A stretch of 64,000 nt of DNA from Agapetus fuscipes (lineage: Eukaryota; Arthropoda; Insecta; Trichoptera; Glossosomatidae): NCBI GenBank assembly GCA_951799405.1, contig OX637344.1, positions 12,834,001 to 12,898,000 on the forward strand, in the 5' to 3' direction. Under the pieces are notes generated by a model. The model saw only the letters and a program-made list of their open reading frames with translations. It was not told where the DNA came from and did not search any database. Made by a program: the position numbers and the translations under genes. Below, one piece after another: positions 1 through 15,300 of the stretch (positions within the stretch are counted from its first letter, which is position 1; each line of letters starts with the position of its first letter).

Positions 1-364
1 TAGTAACCCTAATGAATGGGAATTAATAAGTGTGTTCCACACTTGGTATACCACACAGCGCTCACCAATCAAAATCAGGGTCTTTTTAGACACAACACAT
101 TCTGCACGGTTTGCCTATGGATTATCGAACAAACTATGTGAAAGCTTTCATCTCCATACATTCCTGTGTCTTTTTTAATTTCCTGAATAGTTACAAATGC
201 GAGACATTTTCTGTTCACAAACAGAAGTGAGGTCATCGTTGGCCCTCCAACAGTCCTTGCCTCAAGGTCCTCCTGCCTCTCGCTGCAGTCCTCTTTAAGT
301 GTGCCTTGCAGCAGCTGGCTGGATGCACCTGATAGTAATCCATCCATGCGTTGTGGTATTGCAG
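1..364. other. USP32: USP32 intron, 3' part
   Basis: Intron leading into the exon at 365; the acceptor is at 361-364 after a pyrimidine-poor stretch. Bases 80-180 share the ...GTGAAAGCTTTCAT... motif with the repeat at 24800-24890 and 34957-35141. No other feature seen. Confidence 0.5.
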
Positions 365-3300
365 TGATTCTCCTGGACGGCTCGGTGCCCGTGAAGTACG
401 GCATGCGGCTGAGCTCGGAGGGCCGCTACCTGGAGCTGAAGCGGCAGCTGTCTGCGCTGTGCGGGGTGGCTGCGGGGGCGCTGCTGCTGGGGGAGGCGGG
501 GGGCGCCTGGCCTGCGCGCCCCCTGCCCGACACGGTCCGCCTGCGCCCCGCCCCTCTGCCCCTGCTCGCCTACCAGCTGCCCGCCGAGGCTGCACAGGAG
601 CCCCTGCAACAAACACACACAGGTATCTAATCTAATCTAAGCTGCAAAGATATATATCATTTAAGATTTATATTAAATGCATTCCCACAAGCAGATATGT
701 ATACTTTCGCGCTAACACATGCCGCATGTGGACCTACAATATAAAAACCCAATCTCAAATGAACATAAGCCTTGCAACTCTTGCCGTCCTTCCCTGAAAC
801 AGGGGTGACATTGGCAAAGTGAACCATTTTGTACAGTATGGGTGGTCAGCCGCATAACAACCTATAAGTCAAGGAACCTATAAGTCAGGTATCCTAAACA
901 CTATCAGCTATACTTCCCAACCTGGAGACAATTTGGGCTCTTAGGGGGGGCAATATTATGTACGAGGCGATTGGGGGTGATGGGGCGATAGGGGAGCATT
1001 AGTCAAACTGAAAACTGTGCCCCTCTCTTGTCGACTGGTTTTTTTGAGATGAAATCGGACAGTGATATTTTCTCACTTTGACATTGATAGTCTATGTCCA
1101 ATATTGTGTGCCTACCTAGATTGTTGTATAAACTTAAAACCGTATGTGAGTTTTCCTGTTATTTCCCACATCTACATATATAATAATCTATAACCTAAGT
1201 TGCAAAAATATATCACATTTAAGGTTCATATTACATGTATTCCCATAAGCAGACACGCATAAGTTCAAGCCTAAACATGCTGCATGTGAACTTACAACAT
1301 TAAAACCCAATCTCTAATGAACATAAGACCTGCAATTCTTGCCGACCTTCTGTGAAACAGGAGTGACAAAGGCAAGTGAACAACATCTGAAATTGCGAAT
1401 GAATGGAATATTGAATGGAATTTTTATGTTGTAGGTTCACATGCGGCATGTACAAGCGCGAACTTATACGTGTTTGCTTGTGAAAATGCATATAATGTGA
1501 ATCCCCAAAGTTACATATCTTTGCAACTTAGATTAGATTGATAAGAACCATTTTTTATAGTATGAGTGGTCAGCCTCATACCAACCTACAAATCAAGCAA
1601 TTTCATCGCTTCCCAAAATCCTCAACAGTACCATATTATCTATGAAATACATGTTTTTAAATGTTGATGTGATGTTTTTGTTGATGTGATGTTTTTATTG
1701 GTGCAGATGTCGGGGAAGGCGTGGCCAGCTCGGCGGAGGTAAGAAGGCCCCCCTCCTCCTCCTTGTGCATGCCTGCTCTTTTCTGCTTCAAGGTATAGCA
1801 TCTCACCCTCTCACCCACACACCACACCCCTCTATAGCACAGTCATAGCTCAGGAGACTAATAAGACAGGAGTCCCTATTTTTAACCTTTCGCTTCTGAA
1901 TATTCTGGCTGTATGAATACCCCCAGTGCGGAATACTTTTTCAAGTACATTTTTATTTTAATTTATAGATTTTCTACCTTAGTTGATTGACGAAACTTCA
2001 AACTATGCAAACAGTCACATGTATTAGTTATTCAAGAACAAAAATCACAAGCGTTTAGCTAATATTTCCACTTGCAGACTTTTGAATTCTTGAACAATGT
2101 CGGGGATAAGTTCAAAGTTTGTCCATGGTCGACAGCTGCACTGTATGCAAGTTTACACTTGACGCCTATGTGTGTCACCCGCAGTAGAAGGGTTAAGGTA
2201 GATTTGAAAAGAGGAATGCAATTCACCAACTTATTTTGCACGGCCAGAAACATCATCAATTCATATATTCTTTATTTGAATAGTTCCCGGTCCCAAATCG
2301 CCACATGTAACCCCTTCGGGGATAGCACAGGCAAGAAGTAACACTATATGTGTAGCTTAGTTGCGTTTTTATGTGTGACAAAAAGTTGTGATGTCACATG
2401 GGCAGGTTGCTAGGGACCTGCCTACCTAATATTTAACTATTGCTTGATAAGAACCCTATAACATATAGTGGTTGGCGTAAACCTTACCTGTGAATATAAA
2501 TAGGTTCCACACTTCTAAAGACAATGTGTCGAAGTCATATTAACTCTCAATTTTTAGTATTCTTAGTTAAATTATCATTTTATTTGTAAGGATTTTGCAT
2601 TATGTTTGATTTGTATGGATTCCTGTCAGCAATAGACGCAGGGCTGCGTACACAGCGGCCGACACGTTCCGAGGCTCACATCTGCACACAGATGAGCAAC
2701 ATCTATTCATTCATTATTCATTAAAACCTTTGAGGATAAAGCTGCAAGAAGTTACACTGTATGTGTAGCTTAGTTGCAATTATAGGGATGTTATGGATAT
2801 AAAGTTTCGGATCTGGAATTATTTTGGTTAACCGCTACTTTTGGTTAGTTTCAGTTACAGATATTAGATTTTTACCTACGAATAACAACATTAATTGTAT
2901 GACGTTATTTCATGGTTTATATTTGATTTTACAATCAGTCATTTGAGATTTTATAGAAGCTTTTCTATTTAAAATAAAAATAGCAATGTCTAGATAAAAC
3001 AAAAAAACATTTGTAATATCTATTACATAATTCAATATAATCTTTATTTTTAGCCGATCTGAGTACTGCCACATTACACCTCTCCTTTAAGATCTCCATT
3101 GGCTTAGATTCCCAGAGAGAGTCAGGTACACGCTGTGTCAGCTTATCACCAGTCACTGGAGAAAGCGATGATGACAGCGCGGGGGTAGACATTACGATCA
3201 TTGAACTCCGGCAAGACTCCAGATCCCAAAAATATTGATAATGACAGTCTTTGTAGACCGTGCTTTTTGCATAGTGGCACCGGTGGCCTGTAATGCGCTG

Positions 3301-6300
3301 CCTCCGACGAGTCTCCGACAGAGGCGGGTTTCAGGAGAAGCCTCAAGAAGTACCTGTTTTCAGGATCACACCGTGCCCCTCTGTGGTGATGGAGGGAGCC
3401 TCCGACTGAGAGAGGCAAGTGCCAGGAGAAAAAAAAACAACTGTGTGCAGTTACGCACAAAGCGCCGTTGAGGAGACTGGTCACGAAAAAGCGCTATAGA
3501 ATTTTTTTGAATTTCATTTCATTTCATATCCAAAATTATCTGAAACTCTTATATCGGTTATGCTTACAGATACGGTTTTTTTTTAATTTCCTAGTTTTTT
3601 AAATTTTAATTTAATAGTTTCGTTTACGAATATGGATATCCATAACATCCCTGATTCATTACGCATAACTCGGAGCATTAATTCACTAGCAGGGCGAAGG
3701 CTATGGAGACGCGTTTACTAATACGGTATTGAAATAATCCTCATAATGAGACGCGAAGTTGCCACACACAAAAATTAAATCTATGGAGTCGAAACAAAAA
3801 ATGCAACATCGTCCCTTCCTTGACTTATAGGTTGGTATGAGGCTGACTACACATCCTGTAAAATAGGTTTCACTTTGCCAATGTCATCCGTTTCGGGGAA
3901 GGTCGGTAAAAGTTGCAGAGCTTATGTTCATTTAAGATTGGATTTTAATTTGTAAGTGTCCATGCAGCATTTGTAAGCGCAAACTTACACGTGTCTGCTT
4001 GTGGGCATGCATTTCATATGAATTTTAAATGTTAATATATCTTTGCAACTTAGATTATAGTTTATAACAGCCCCGCAGGGTTTGTACCTAAATTGCAAGT
4101 GGTTTTTGGTTGCTAAGCTCCTTATTCACTTAGGCTTGTGACGAAGGAAATTTGGAATGTTCCGGCTCCATTGTTATAGTAACTTCTGTTTTCAAAATAT
4201 TTTAACCTAACCAAATGTATTTTATTAATTCCAAAAACACATTCATTCTTTTATTATTGGATTCATAGGAAACTTGGAGGAGTCTTTGGTGATTGGTGTA
4301 CATTTTTGAATTGCACATTTTTTATTCATTTGAAACATTTTTTCACCCATGTTTTATTTTTTTGCTTTGAAATTGATTCACAATAATTTTTATGTTTTAC
4401 TTTTTACACATTTGGATGGTTGTTTTCTTTTTATTTCTTTCATCAATAATCAGGGGATTCTGAAGTAGGTATTTATATTTTTTTAAGGTTGTGCATTTAC
4501 AGAGTGAAAATTCATTTTGAAATATTAATTACAAATAACTTTTTGTAAAACACATTTTGAATGTTAATTATATTTTCACATTTTTTTAGTTAAATTTCTG
4601 AAGCGCTATCCGACTTTATCCTTCTAACTAACAGGAGTAAAGGTCGACTTAGGGTGCAAAGGCAGGCAACTTATTGCTCTCGAAACCCTAGAAATTCATA
4701 ACAATATACAAAATATATTATAGAAGTACCTTGCTTGGCAATTGGGCTTTCTGTGTTGCTGCACCCATGGCCTGGAACTCTCTGCCAGCAGGACAGCGGA
4801 CGACGGACAAAGATGTAAATTTCAGAAGGGCCCTAAAGACACAACTTTTTTCACAATCAGCAGCGCCTTTGGGATGACCGACCGTCATGTAAAGGCGCAG
4901 GAAAAATACCCAATAAAAATAATAGTATTAATAAACAAATATCTAGTCTCTCCCTACTAACAGTACCTGCATGAAAAAACCCACCAAATTTATCTTCCCT
5001 GCCTTGAATTTTGATCCTTTTGTTTTTACCTCAGTTAGCCTCTGAAGATGGACGGATAAAGTCTGATAGCGCTTAGGCAATGTAACTCAAAAATAAAATT
5101 GTGTTTTACAAAAAGTAGACATTTATTATTTAAAAAATGGCTTTTAATTTGTGTGATCATTACTCTTGCGGTTTTGGTGTTGTACATGCATGCAATATTT
5201 TGATATTTTCTTTTTAAATCTGAAATTTATGGTAAATCAAAAATATACACATACAATATGATTTACTACATGAATGTGCATATGTAATAGATTTATATAG
5301 TAACAATAGCATGCTGCACATTTAATTACTTTCCTTGTTACTTTTTTATATTTTATTTTAAATAAATGCTTGCACAATAGTTTTGGTTTTTGATTTAATC
5401 ACAGTAATGTAGTTTTGAAGAAAAGAGCAGTGTAGTTCCTAGTTTGTCACTGGTTGTTGTTTTGGCTTTACGGGACAGATGATTATAATGTCAGTTTGTT
5501 TGAATGCGAGCTTTCAATAATTATAGCTGTCATTATACGTTTTACAATTTAAAAAAAAAAGTCCAGCTGGGTGAAGTGTACGTTCCTGTATACATCTATC
5601 ATTTTGATGATAAGCATACAAATCGCAGTTTGACATGCGTTTCCCAATCTTGAAAAAGGACTATTGTCAGTAATTTGAAATATTTTCACCGTCTCAACTT
5701 TTGTTCTTCAAATATGATGAAAAATATTTTTACTTGAAGTTATTAAAAATCTGTATGCAGAATAAAGTTGCCTTTATTCAACGGAAGCAAAAAAAAAGTT
5801 AACTTTTCACAATAATACACTAATTATAGGAACGTAAATTACATTGTTTTGAGGGCAGAGTAAATATCCGTCTGATTGCAGCGTCTGTCAACTTGGAGTG
5901 AAAGCAGTGACACTCCCACCACCGGCAGCTCTCTCACCTGCAAGGACATGAAGTCGCTGGACAGTCACAACGGTTCTTCCGGCTACAGTTCAATACAAGA
6001 GTCCGAGTCCCACAGCAACTGCATCAGCAACCAGCCCAGCTCCCTCGACAGCGCGTGCTCCAGCCCCAAGAAAACAAACCCCAAGAACTCAAGGAACCAA
6101 GCCTCGCCAACCCTCAGCAGCAAATCAGCCAGCAGTGTGGCGTACGACAGCCCAAACATCAGAAGGAAACTTGTTAGCAATGAAATACTGACCCCCATCC
6201 ATTTGCCGAAGAATGGTTCAACGGATCTACTACACAGCTTGAAAAACAAACTGGAATCCGGAGATTCAATGAGGAATATTGACGCTTCGGTGAATGGTTT

Positions 6301-9300
6301 GGTTTTGAAAGATAGAGATGTGGGGAAGAAGAGCTTGGGGCTGAGCTACCTGGTTGGGGTGCACCGCAAGCAGAGCAGGCAGGAGCTGTACTTCTTGTCA
6401 CAGCACAAGCGGCGCTGGGAGGTGTTTGGAGCGGGGCTGGTGGTGGAGGCGCGCGAGGGGGCCAGTGGGAGGGACCTGCACGGGGCCGTGTGGAGGCAGG
6501 TGGCGCGCCTGCTCAGCCCTCCCCCTCCCACTCACGACCAGGCCAACCATGCCACGGACTGGTGAGCTCCCACTACTTCTTCTTGTGTCTCTTTTTTTTA
6601 CACAAATTTGTAAAAGAGAATGCAGTTCACTAACCTATTTTTGACTGGCCAGACACAGGTATGTACATCATGAATTATTTTTTTAATTATTAATTAATAA
6701 CCACCCAATGGTGTCTGTAGATTTGGAGACAAAATTATCGTCGATAGGACACAACATGACCTGCGCTTGTTTCAAAAAACGCTAATTTGAGTGTCGACAC
6801 ATTATCCGCTAGACCTCACCATCGACAAAGACAATATCCCTGAAGATTGGTTATTATCATGGTAATATGCATTTTCAATACTGCCACATAGAAGAGGGAT
6901 ATTGTTTTTCCACCATATCTCTGTCCAGGCTCTTCATCCAGGATATCCTCCCATGACTTGGAGCCTATTGACTGTCAATGTGTCAATGACTTCCCTATCT
7001 AGAGAAGCTCTGTTGCTTCATCTTCTGGCACATAGGAGGTGGCCATTCATTATTTCTTTTATTTTGAATCCTTCACAAAGAAAAAGTGTGCTAAAATATG
7101 TCAGTGTGATGAATCAATAGAAATTTGAAAGTGTATTCATTCTATATTAAACATAAAGTTTTTTACTAGCACCATTAGTGATTTTCAAAAGTTTTTTTTT
7201 ACAAATAAATTCCAAAATTGTGTCCATATATCTACACTATACTTACACATATATATCTATACTTGCACATGTGAAATTATAGTTAGGTTCACTTTCCTAA
7301 ATAGAGTTGGAGAAGAGAATGCATAATGCGAGAGACGAAAGAAGTGGGTAAGGATGGAACAAAGTGGAGATGCATCTACAAAGGTACTGGCTACCTCCAA
7401 TGGAATTACAACGGGAGACAGTTTCAGTTATATTAACTGTCTTAAGTAGCCCTCCTACAGCTGTGAAATGTTTCCAGTGATGACAGCCTTGGCTACACTT
7501 TCCCCTTCACGTTGCGTGTGGTTGGACGAGGTGGTCTGCGCTGCGCTGTCTGTCCGTGGACGAGGTTCTGCCGCGGCTGTGCCCTGCCTTGCACTGATGA
7601 ACCTCTTCTTTTCAACATCACTCCAGGTATAATTCTGTTGATTTTTCATTTTATAACGGCAACACTTCGGCCAGCCGCATTTTTTGTTCCAAATTTTTTC
7701 AACCTTTGCTCATTCAACAATCTACTCTGAAGGAAGAATCTTTGAATGCCAAATGAGAGGTTACCCAAGAACATTATACTTCCATGATTTTAATTGGCTC
7801 ATGGATGTGGACTCCTATCCACAACTTAAGAGCTATGGCGACCAGCTGAGACAAATGGCTAAAACAACAAGGCCTTGTTATTGTTCTTGCCTGCGTTGTA
7901 TTCCTAAATAGATTTTCAAAATAGTTTTCCCATTCAGTAATTGTAATTTTATTGGTTTGTGTATACTCACAGATTGGTTTTTTCTGTTTTCTGAGCATAT
8001 TCCAAACTTTTCTTTGGGCCCCATATAGATCCCTCTCCATATCTTTAGTGAATTTCAGCCAATAGTCTCTCTTTATTTTATCTATGTCGCTGTTGACTTT
8101 GTTTCGTATTTCTTTATACCTTCTGTATTCTTCTGGTGTAGGGTTACTTCTGTATGTTAGATAGCTGTCTCGTTTTTCTTTCGCAAGGGTTTTCACCTCT
8201 TCTCCATACCATGGTTTCGAATTCTTTGTACTGTTTATGTTTATCTTATTTTGGCCCAGTGCTTCGTTTGCAGCATTTTTAATGTTATTTTTTTATTTTT
8301 AACCATGCGTCTTCCACACTATCATCTTCTTCAATTTCGCATTGTGTTATTTTATTTGTGGCTCGGTCTATGTAAAGTCCTCTTGTGCTATCGTCTTTGA
8401 TGGATTTTATATTTAGTTTTGTAATGTATTTGGGTTTTTTTTTTTTTAATTTTGGTTGTTTCATAATTATCTTACACAGAACCAGATGATGATCAGGGCC
8501 AATGTTCGCCGAGGCCAAAACTCGGATGTCATTTATTATAGAAGGATGGATTTTTCTGTTTGTTATGATGAAATCAATCATAGACCTATCTCCTCGCGAA
8601 TTTTCGAAGGTATACTTGTGCTGTAGTTTGTGTGGGAAATATGTGTTACCTATTCTCATCTCATTTCGAGCACATAGGTCTATTAGCATTTCGCCGTTTT
8701 GGTTTATGGTTGATTCATTGAATCGTTGTTTGGTGCCATCTAGAGGTGTGTCTCCAATGCGAGCGTTGAAGTCACCGAACATAATTAGTTTTTCTGTATG
8801 TGGTGTTTGAGATATTGCATCTTGAAGCTGAGTATAAAATTCTTCCGACTCTTCGATCGGTTTCGTTATGTCAGGTGCGTATACATTTATTAGGTTCAGG
8901 CGGCTATTATCCATTTTAAGTGATACTTTTAATATTCTATGGTTGATATATTCAATGTTGTCGATAGAGTTCTCGTACTTCTCATGCAGCAGGATTCCGA
9001 CACCTGAGCTGGCTCTTTGGTGTTTATCTTTCCCGCTATATATTAGAATATAGTTGGAGTGTTTTGATGTTAAGTGTTTTGAAAATAATGGTAAATCTAC
9101 ATATTTAATATACACTCGATTGTAGATTAAGATGTAGTAATTTGACCTGTCCGTAGTCTAGTGGTTAACTCTTCTGACTCATAAATGGAAGGTTGTGGGT
9201 TCGAATCCTGGCGGAACAAAAAAAAAATTTTGTTACCTGATGTTGATTACTGTGTAGTCGAAAAGTTTGTGACCAAATAATTAAATAATAAAGAGTGAAA

Positions 9301-12300
9301 ATAAAACAGTGTTTGAATAACTAAAGACAAAAAAAAAACATTTATATTTTCAAATATGCTCTTCGCTGGGTGAAAAATTCATATACCTTTACCAAAGACT
9401 GGTCACTAAAGGTCCATCCAGCCTTACAGCAACTGGGTCTTGCTTGGAAATTGGCGCTGTGCACAGCGACGACCAAGCTCGCAGAGGGCTCTTGAGGTGT
9501 GATACACAGAAAAATAGTGCTTACTAAATAAATCATCCTAAATTATTATCATTATTGATGTGTGGAAGTGAACACCTGGACGGTGAGTGAAAGTGAAATT
9601 AGTAAATTCCATACAGTAGAAATGGACTACTTAAGAAGTATTATTGGGAAAAGACGGAGTGATAGGGTGAGGAATGATTTTGTTAGAGAGGAATGTGGTG
9701 TAAGAGAAAGTGTGAAAGTAAAGATTAAAAGAAGTATACTTAGATGGTTTGGGCATTTGGAGAGAATGAATGAGGAAAGACTGACGAAGAAAGTATATGC
9801 TGCGAGAATTGATGGATGTCGTGGAAGAGGAAGACCGAGAAAGGTATGGATGGACCAAATTTTCGAAATAGCGAATGAATGGGATATCCAGAGTCATAAT
9901 AAAAGGAGAGCTTGTATAAAAAAGGTTTGGCTCTGGATGAAATGAAAGAAGTATGCAAGGATCGAAAGAAATGGCGGTTGATCTGTAATGCTGGCGGTTA
10001 AAGCTGAGGCTTTTAATTTTTTATTTTTTTAAAATATGTTTTGTAGTTTTTTTAATTTTTTACTGGTTAATTGTTTAGAGTTTATTTGTTTTATATATTT
10101 GAATGTATTAATTGATTGTATTCCTTGACTGATAGGTTGGTATGCGGCTGACCACCCATACTGTAAAAAATGGTTGCAGGGCTTATGTTCATTTGAGATT
10201 GGGTTTATTATATTGTAGGTCCACATGCGGCATGTGTAAGCGCGAAATTATGTATGTCTGCTTGTGGGAATGCATTTAATATGAATCTCAAATGATACAT
10301 ATCTTTGCAGCTTAGATTTAGATTTAGATTAAAATTGTGCTATTTTCAGATGCTGTGTCATTGAGCCACCGCCCCTCGGTAGCTCAGCCCTGGGAGTCTG
10401 TCAGCCCCCCGCCCCTCTCCTCGGGGGGAGACTCCCCACCCTCCTGCCCTCCCCCCGAGTCCCCCACCCTGCACCGCCTGGACATGGCGGAGCTGCGGGC
10501 GCAGGGCACGGACGAGCTGCAGCTGGCCATAGACTGGGACCCCACCGCCCTGCATCTCAGATACCAGAGCACCAGAGAAAGGGTACACTAATAAACCCTC
10601 CAGTGTGATTATATTAGAAACTAAAATACTGTGCCAATACATGAACCATTTTGTTTCTGAATAAGAGTTTTTGGCTTACACGGCCGGCTGATGATGCTGG
10701 AGAGATGTTTTCTGAGATCTGTTATCATAGACCACGGCAACAGCTCAGAGTTTTAGGCTTACACGGCCGGCTGATGCTCCAGCATTTTGTTTCTGTTTTG
10801 ATCGTGGTCGGGCTAAAGACAGTACAGAGAGTCATACTTTCAGTAGAAAAGACACTAAAGTACACGATACAGCATTTAGCATTACCGCCGATCGTATAGG
10901 CTCACAGTGCTGTGAACTAGAAAAAAATCCCTGATTATCGGGAATCCATTTTTTATTTACTATGGGTGACGTCACATATCAGAGGGATATTTTAAATGCT
11001 TGGTGTCCATCATTGTTAAAATCGAGCATGTGTGTCTTTTATCGAGTAGTTACTCGTATTTTATATAGTTGGATAATTTGTTTTCTCTTTTGGGCGCCGT
11101 TTAGTGGCTCCAGCCACCCCAAGGGCACCCATCCTTCGCTTTCTTTCTGGAAAACATGTAACTCTTTAACTTCTTCTTGAAGCGTTCTTCACTGGTCTCC
11201 ATCCTCAGCTTCAGAGGTAGCTGGTTCCAGCACAACGGTCCTGCAGAGCCAAACGCCCTATCCCCAAAGCCCGTTTTGCTCCGTCGAGGTGTCATTTTCA
11301 GTCTGTTGATAGCGTGCCTCGCTGAGCAAAGGGTACACTGCTTACCAACAATCTGCAATAGTTGTAAATTGAGAATCCAAAAACAAATGAGGGGTAGAAA
11401 TTATTGCAATGTGTTTCAGGCGTTCGTTGAGCATGAGTCTGTAGCGGAGTGCCGGCGCGCCCACACGGCCCCCGTGCAACTGTCCCACTGCCTCAACTCC
11501 TTCACCTCGGAAGAGCGGCTGGAGGAGCCCTACAGCTGCACGTCCTGTCGGGAGCAGCGGCCCGCCACCAAAAAGCTGCAGATCTGGAGACTGCCACCAG
11601 TGCTCGTAAGATTTTTACTTTATTTTTTATGGGCAACAGGTTTTTCTTGCTACAGTGTAAAGATCATTGACATATGATATCTGTGGACTAGAAATGATTT
11701 TAACAAAAATAGCCATTATATATCTGTTTCAGCCTACTTATGAAAATGTCCTTAGTAAGAAAGAGATCAAAGAACTTCACAGTTGCATTTCCATGTGTAC
11801 AAAAAAACTTGGGCGAATGTAAAGATGTTTCTAGGAAGGTGGCAACATTGCCGCGTGCGTACTATGCCCGGACCAGTCTGAACATAGACGCATGCGATTT
11901 AAATCTTGTTATCGATAAGTGACAATTTTAAAGGAAAAATGAATTATTTTAAGGCATTTTGGCATGTGTTATAATTGAGTGTCAAAAGATAAAATAGAGA
12001 AACCAAGAAAACATAAAGTTTGAAAAATGTAAAAACATGTTTTGTATGACTAACACAACTGCAATGTTTGACAGGATTGAGACAAACGTGGGCGAAAGTA
12101 TGTATCAATGCAATAAGTTAGTTTCTGCTCCTGTATGTTATTACTCAATGGTAAAGATGTTATGGATATGAAATATCAAAATATTTTTTATTTTTTTTAT
12201 TTAATATAACACATTTTGAGTACATTTTTTTTTTTTTAAACTTATATCTATTACATAATAATTCAATAGTTTTATAAGCTGTACCTCACCAAAAAGAGGC

Positions 12301-15300
12301 AAAGCTCTTGTGTGTGGTGAGGGATTTAAAATCAATTTAATCAATAGTAATAGCAAATTTATTTTAAAAAAAATTACCTATAAAATTGCCAATGTCACCC
12401 CTGTTTCAGGGAAGGTCGGCAAAAGTTGTGGGGCTTATGTTCATTTGAGGTTTGGATTTTATTTGTAAGTACACATTCAGCATTTGTAAGCGCGAACTAC
12501 ACTTGTTGGTTTGTGGGCTGTAACGAGATGAGTTTGTTTGTTTGGTAGAATGGAACATTGTATTTAAATTTGAATGGAAAAAGGAAAACAAAAGAATGCA
12601 GAAAGAGGGAAGAAGCTTGCCTGGCGTGAGAGCCACAAGCATGTGTAATTAAGAATAATTAATATTATTGTGCTGTGGTTTATTGTGTATACATTGTGAA
12701 AGGAATAAAAGTAAACATATTAAAGTGGCTGTTACATTATTAATTGTGTCAATCAGCAGGACAGAGGAAAAACCCTCACAGGGCTTACATCTGAGAGCTT
12801 TAAATGAATATATCCTTGCAACTTAGATTATAGATTATAGATTATAGACCTATATAGTTAAGTTGGAAACTAGAAATTTATTTAAGTTACTTCATATACT
12901 TAAGTTATAAACTTAGATTGTGTATTTTTCAGGTGTGTAGAGATTTGATATGTAAAGAAATCAATTAAAAACAAACTCTCAAAACCAAAAAGGTGTGAAG
13001 AGATTGTGGTATACAATTTTAATATTTCTCAAAATGTTTTTTAAGTCTATTTTTAAACTAATATAAATAATATTATTTCAGTTTTGTATAAGGTTACGGT
13101 TTTACAATTATTTCCCATATCCGATAGTTTTGGTTACGGATATTAGAATAATAGGGTAATTTCACATTGTTTATTTTATTTCATAAAATGATAGACTGCA
13201 TTTTTTAAAATGAACTGTGTGTGACGTGGATGGATCTTCAAATATTATGAGACTATAGAGGCTTCCAGGTAGACTGGCGGTTCCATCTATGGCATTTTGA
13301 GTCACGGCTTGTCTAGCCGGCCGCGCTGTGTTTTGGCGGGACTCAAATTCTGGGCATTTTATTTTAGAAAATTATTTTATGAAATCTTTATTTTTACAAC
13401 TTAAAAAATATATATTTTTAAGAGTAAATCTATTAACACAGTGAAAGTCTGTTTCAGGGAAAGACGGCAAGAGTTGCAGGGCTTATGTTCATTTGAGATT
13501 GGGTTTTTATATTGTAGGCCCACATGCGGCATGTGTTAGCGCGAAATTATACATGTCTGCTTGTGGGAACGCATTTAATATAAATCTTAAATGATATATA
13601 TCTTTGCAGCTTAGATTAGATTAGATTAGAAGTTCATTTTTAATTATATAAAAATTAAATTGGATAAAAACAGGGTTTTAATTCACTTTTTTTTTGTTTT
13701 TTTTGTTTTTTTGTTTGCTCAAACAAAGATTTGTAACTATTCTGCTCCTGAAGATGCCTCATTAGGTGAAAATATTTGAACAAACAAAAAAAATAAAATA
13801 AAAGTGAATTAAAACTCTGTTTTTATCCAATTTAATTTTTATATAATTAAAAAATATATACTAATCTAATCTAATCTAAGTTGCAAAGATATGTTACATT
13901 GGAGATTCACATTACATGCATTCCCACAACCAGACATGTACAAGTTCGCGCTTGCACATGCCTCATGTGAGCCTACAACATAAAAACCAATCTCAAATGG
14001 ACATACACCCTGCAACTCTTGCCGTCCTTCCCTGTAACACAACCATAGTATTTTCAAACGTATGCCCCACCACTGCAATTACCCTATTATAACTAACCAT
14101 GAAAGTAAAATACCTTCAGATAAGAACATAAATTGTAGTTGTAAGAACATAAGCTGTGTTTACTGTGTGTCCTATGTTTAGCTGGTTGTATGTCGATCAC
14201 CAGTTGTGTGTCTTCTTGTCATCACGAGCTCAGGCGATCCTCGTTTGTTTCCAGGTGATACATCTGAAGAGATTCCTCTATGTCAACAACAAATGGATAA
14301 AATCACAGAAGGTGGTGAACTTCCCGTATGACGACTTTGATCCCACGGAGTTCCTGGCTTCTGTTCCCCAGGAGACCATCCTGCGCCATGCTGAGCTCCT
14401 GCAGCACAGGAGACACGCCAACCTCATGGGAAACCACAGGTTCAAATCTATCTAATCTAATCTAAGTTGCAAAGATATGTAACATTGGATGTTCCATTAT
14501 ATGCATTCTCACAAGCAGACACGTATAAGTTCGCGCTTGCACATGCTGCATGCGAACCTACAACATAAAAACCCAAATCTCAAATGGACATACACCCTGC
14601 AACTCTTGCTATCCTTCCCTGAAACAGAGCTGACATTGGCAAAGTGAACCATTTTCTACAGCATGGGTGGTCAGCCGCATACCAACCTATAAGTCAAGGA
14701 ACATACACAACAAATAACATTTTTGCAATAAACAAATAATAATATCTATAAACATTAAAAACAAATACAAAATACAAAATTAGAAAAACCCTAGCCCTAG
14801 CTGCCAACATTACAGATCAACCACCATTTATATCTGTCCTTACATACTTCTCAGTCATGACCTTCTTCATACAAGCTCTCCTTTTATTATGACTCTGGAT
14901 ATTCCATTCATTCTCTATTTCAGAAATTTGGTCCATCTATGCCTTTCTCATATACTTTCTTCATCAGTCTTTCATCATTCATTCTCTCCATATGTCCAAA
15001 CCATCTTAACAAACTTCTTTTAATCTTCACTTTCACACTTTCTCTTGCCCCACATTCTTCTCTTACAAAATCATTCCTTTTTTCCCAATCATACTTCTTA
15101 GAAAGTCACCGCCCAGGCTTTACTTCCATACATCAAGGTGGGTAAAAGTATGCCACCGTGTACCGCCAATCGAGCATTTTTAGATATGTTTTGATTTTTG
15201 GTGATACAAGCGGTAGCACCCAGTACACACCTGCCCTTGAGTATTCTTCTTTTAAATTCACTATTCATTCTTCCATCTTTTTCAAACTTACTTCCCAAGT

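Noticed and set aside
3146..3484. 112-residue open frame on the - strand
   Set aside because: Shadow of the degenerate LINE fragment on the + strand inside the inverted-end element.
7684..7911. 75-residue + frame after USP32 exon 4
   Set aside because: No acceptor in the needed phase and no similarity to USP32; exon 4 joins 10350 in phase.
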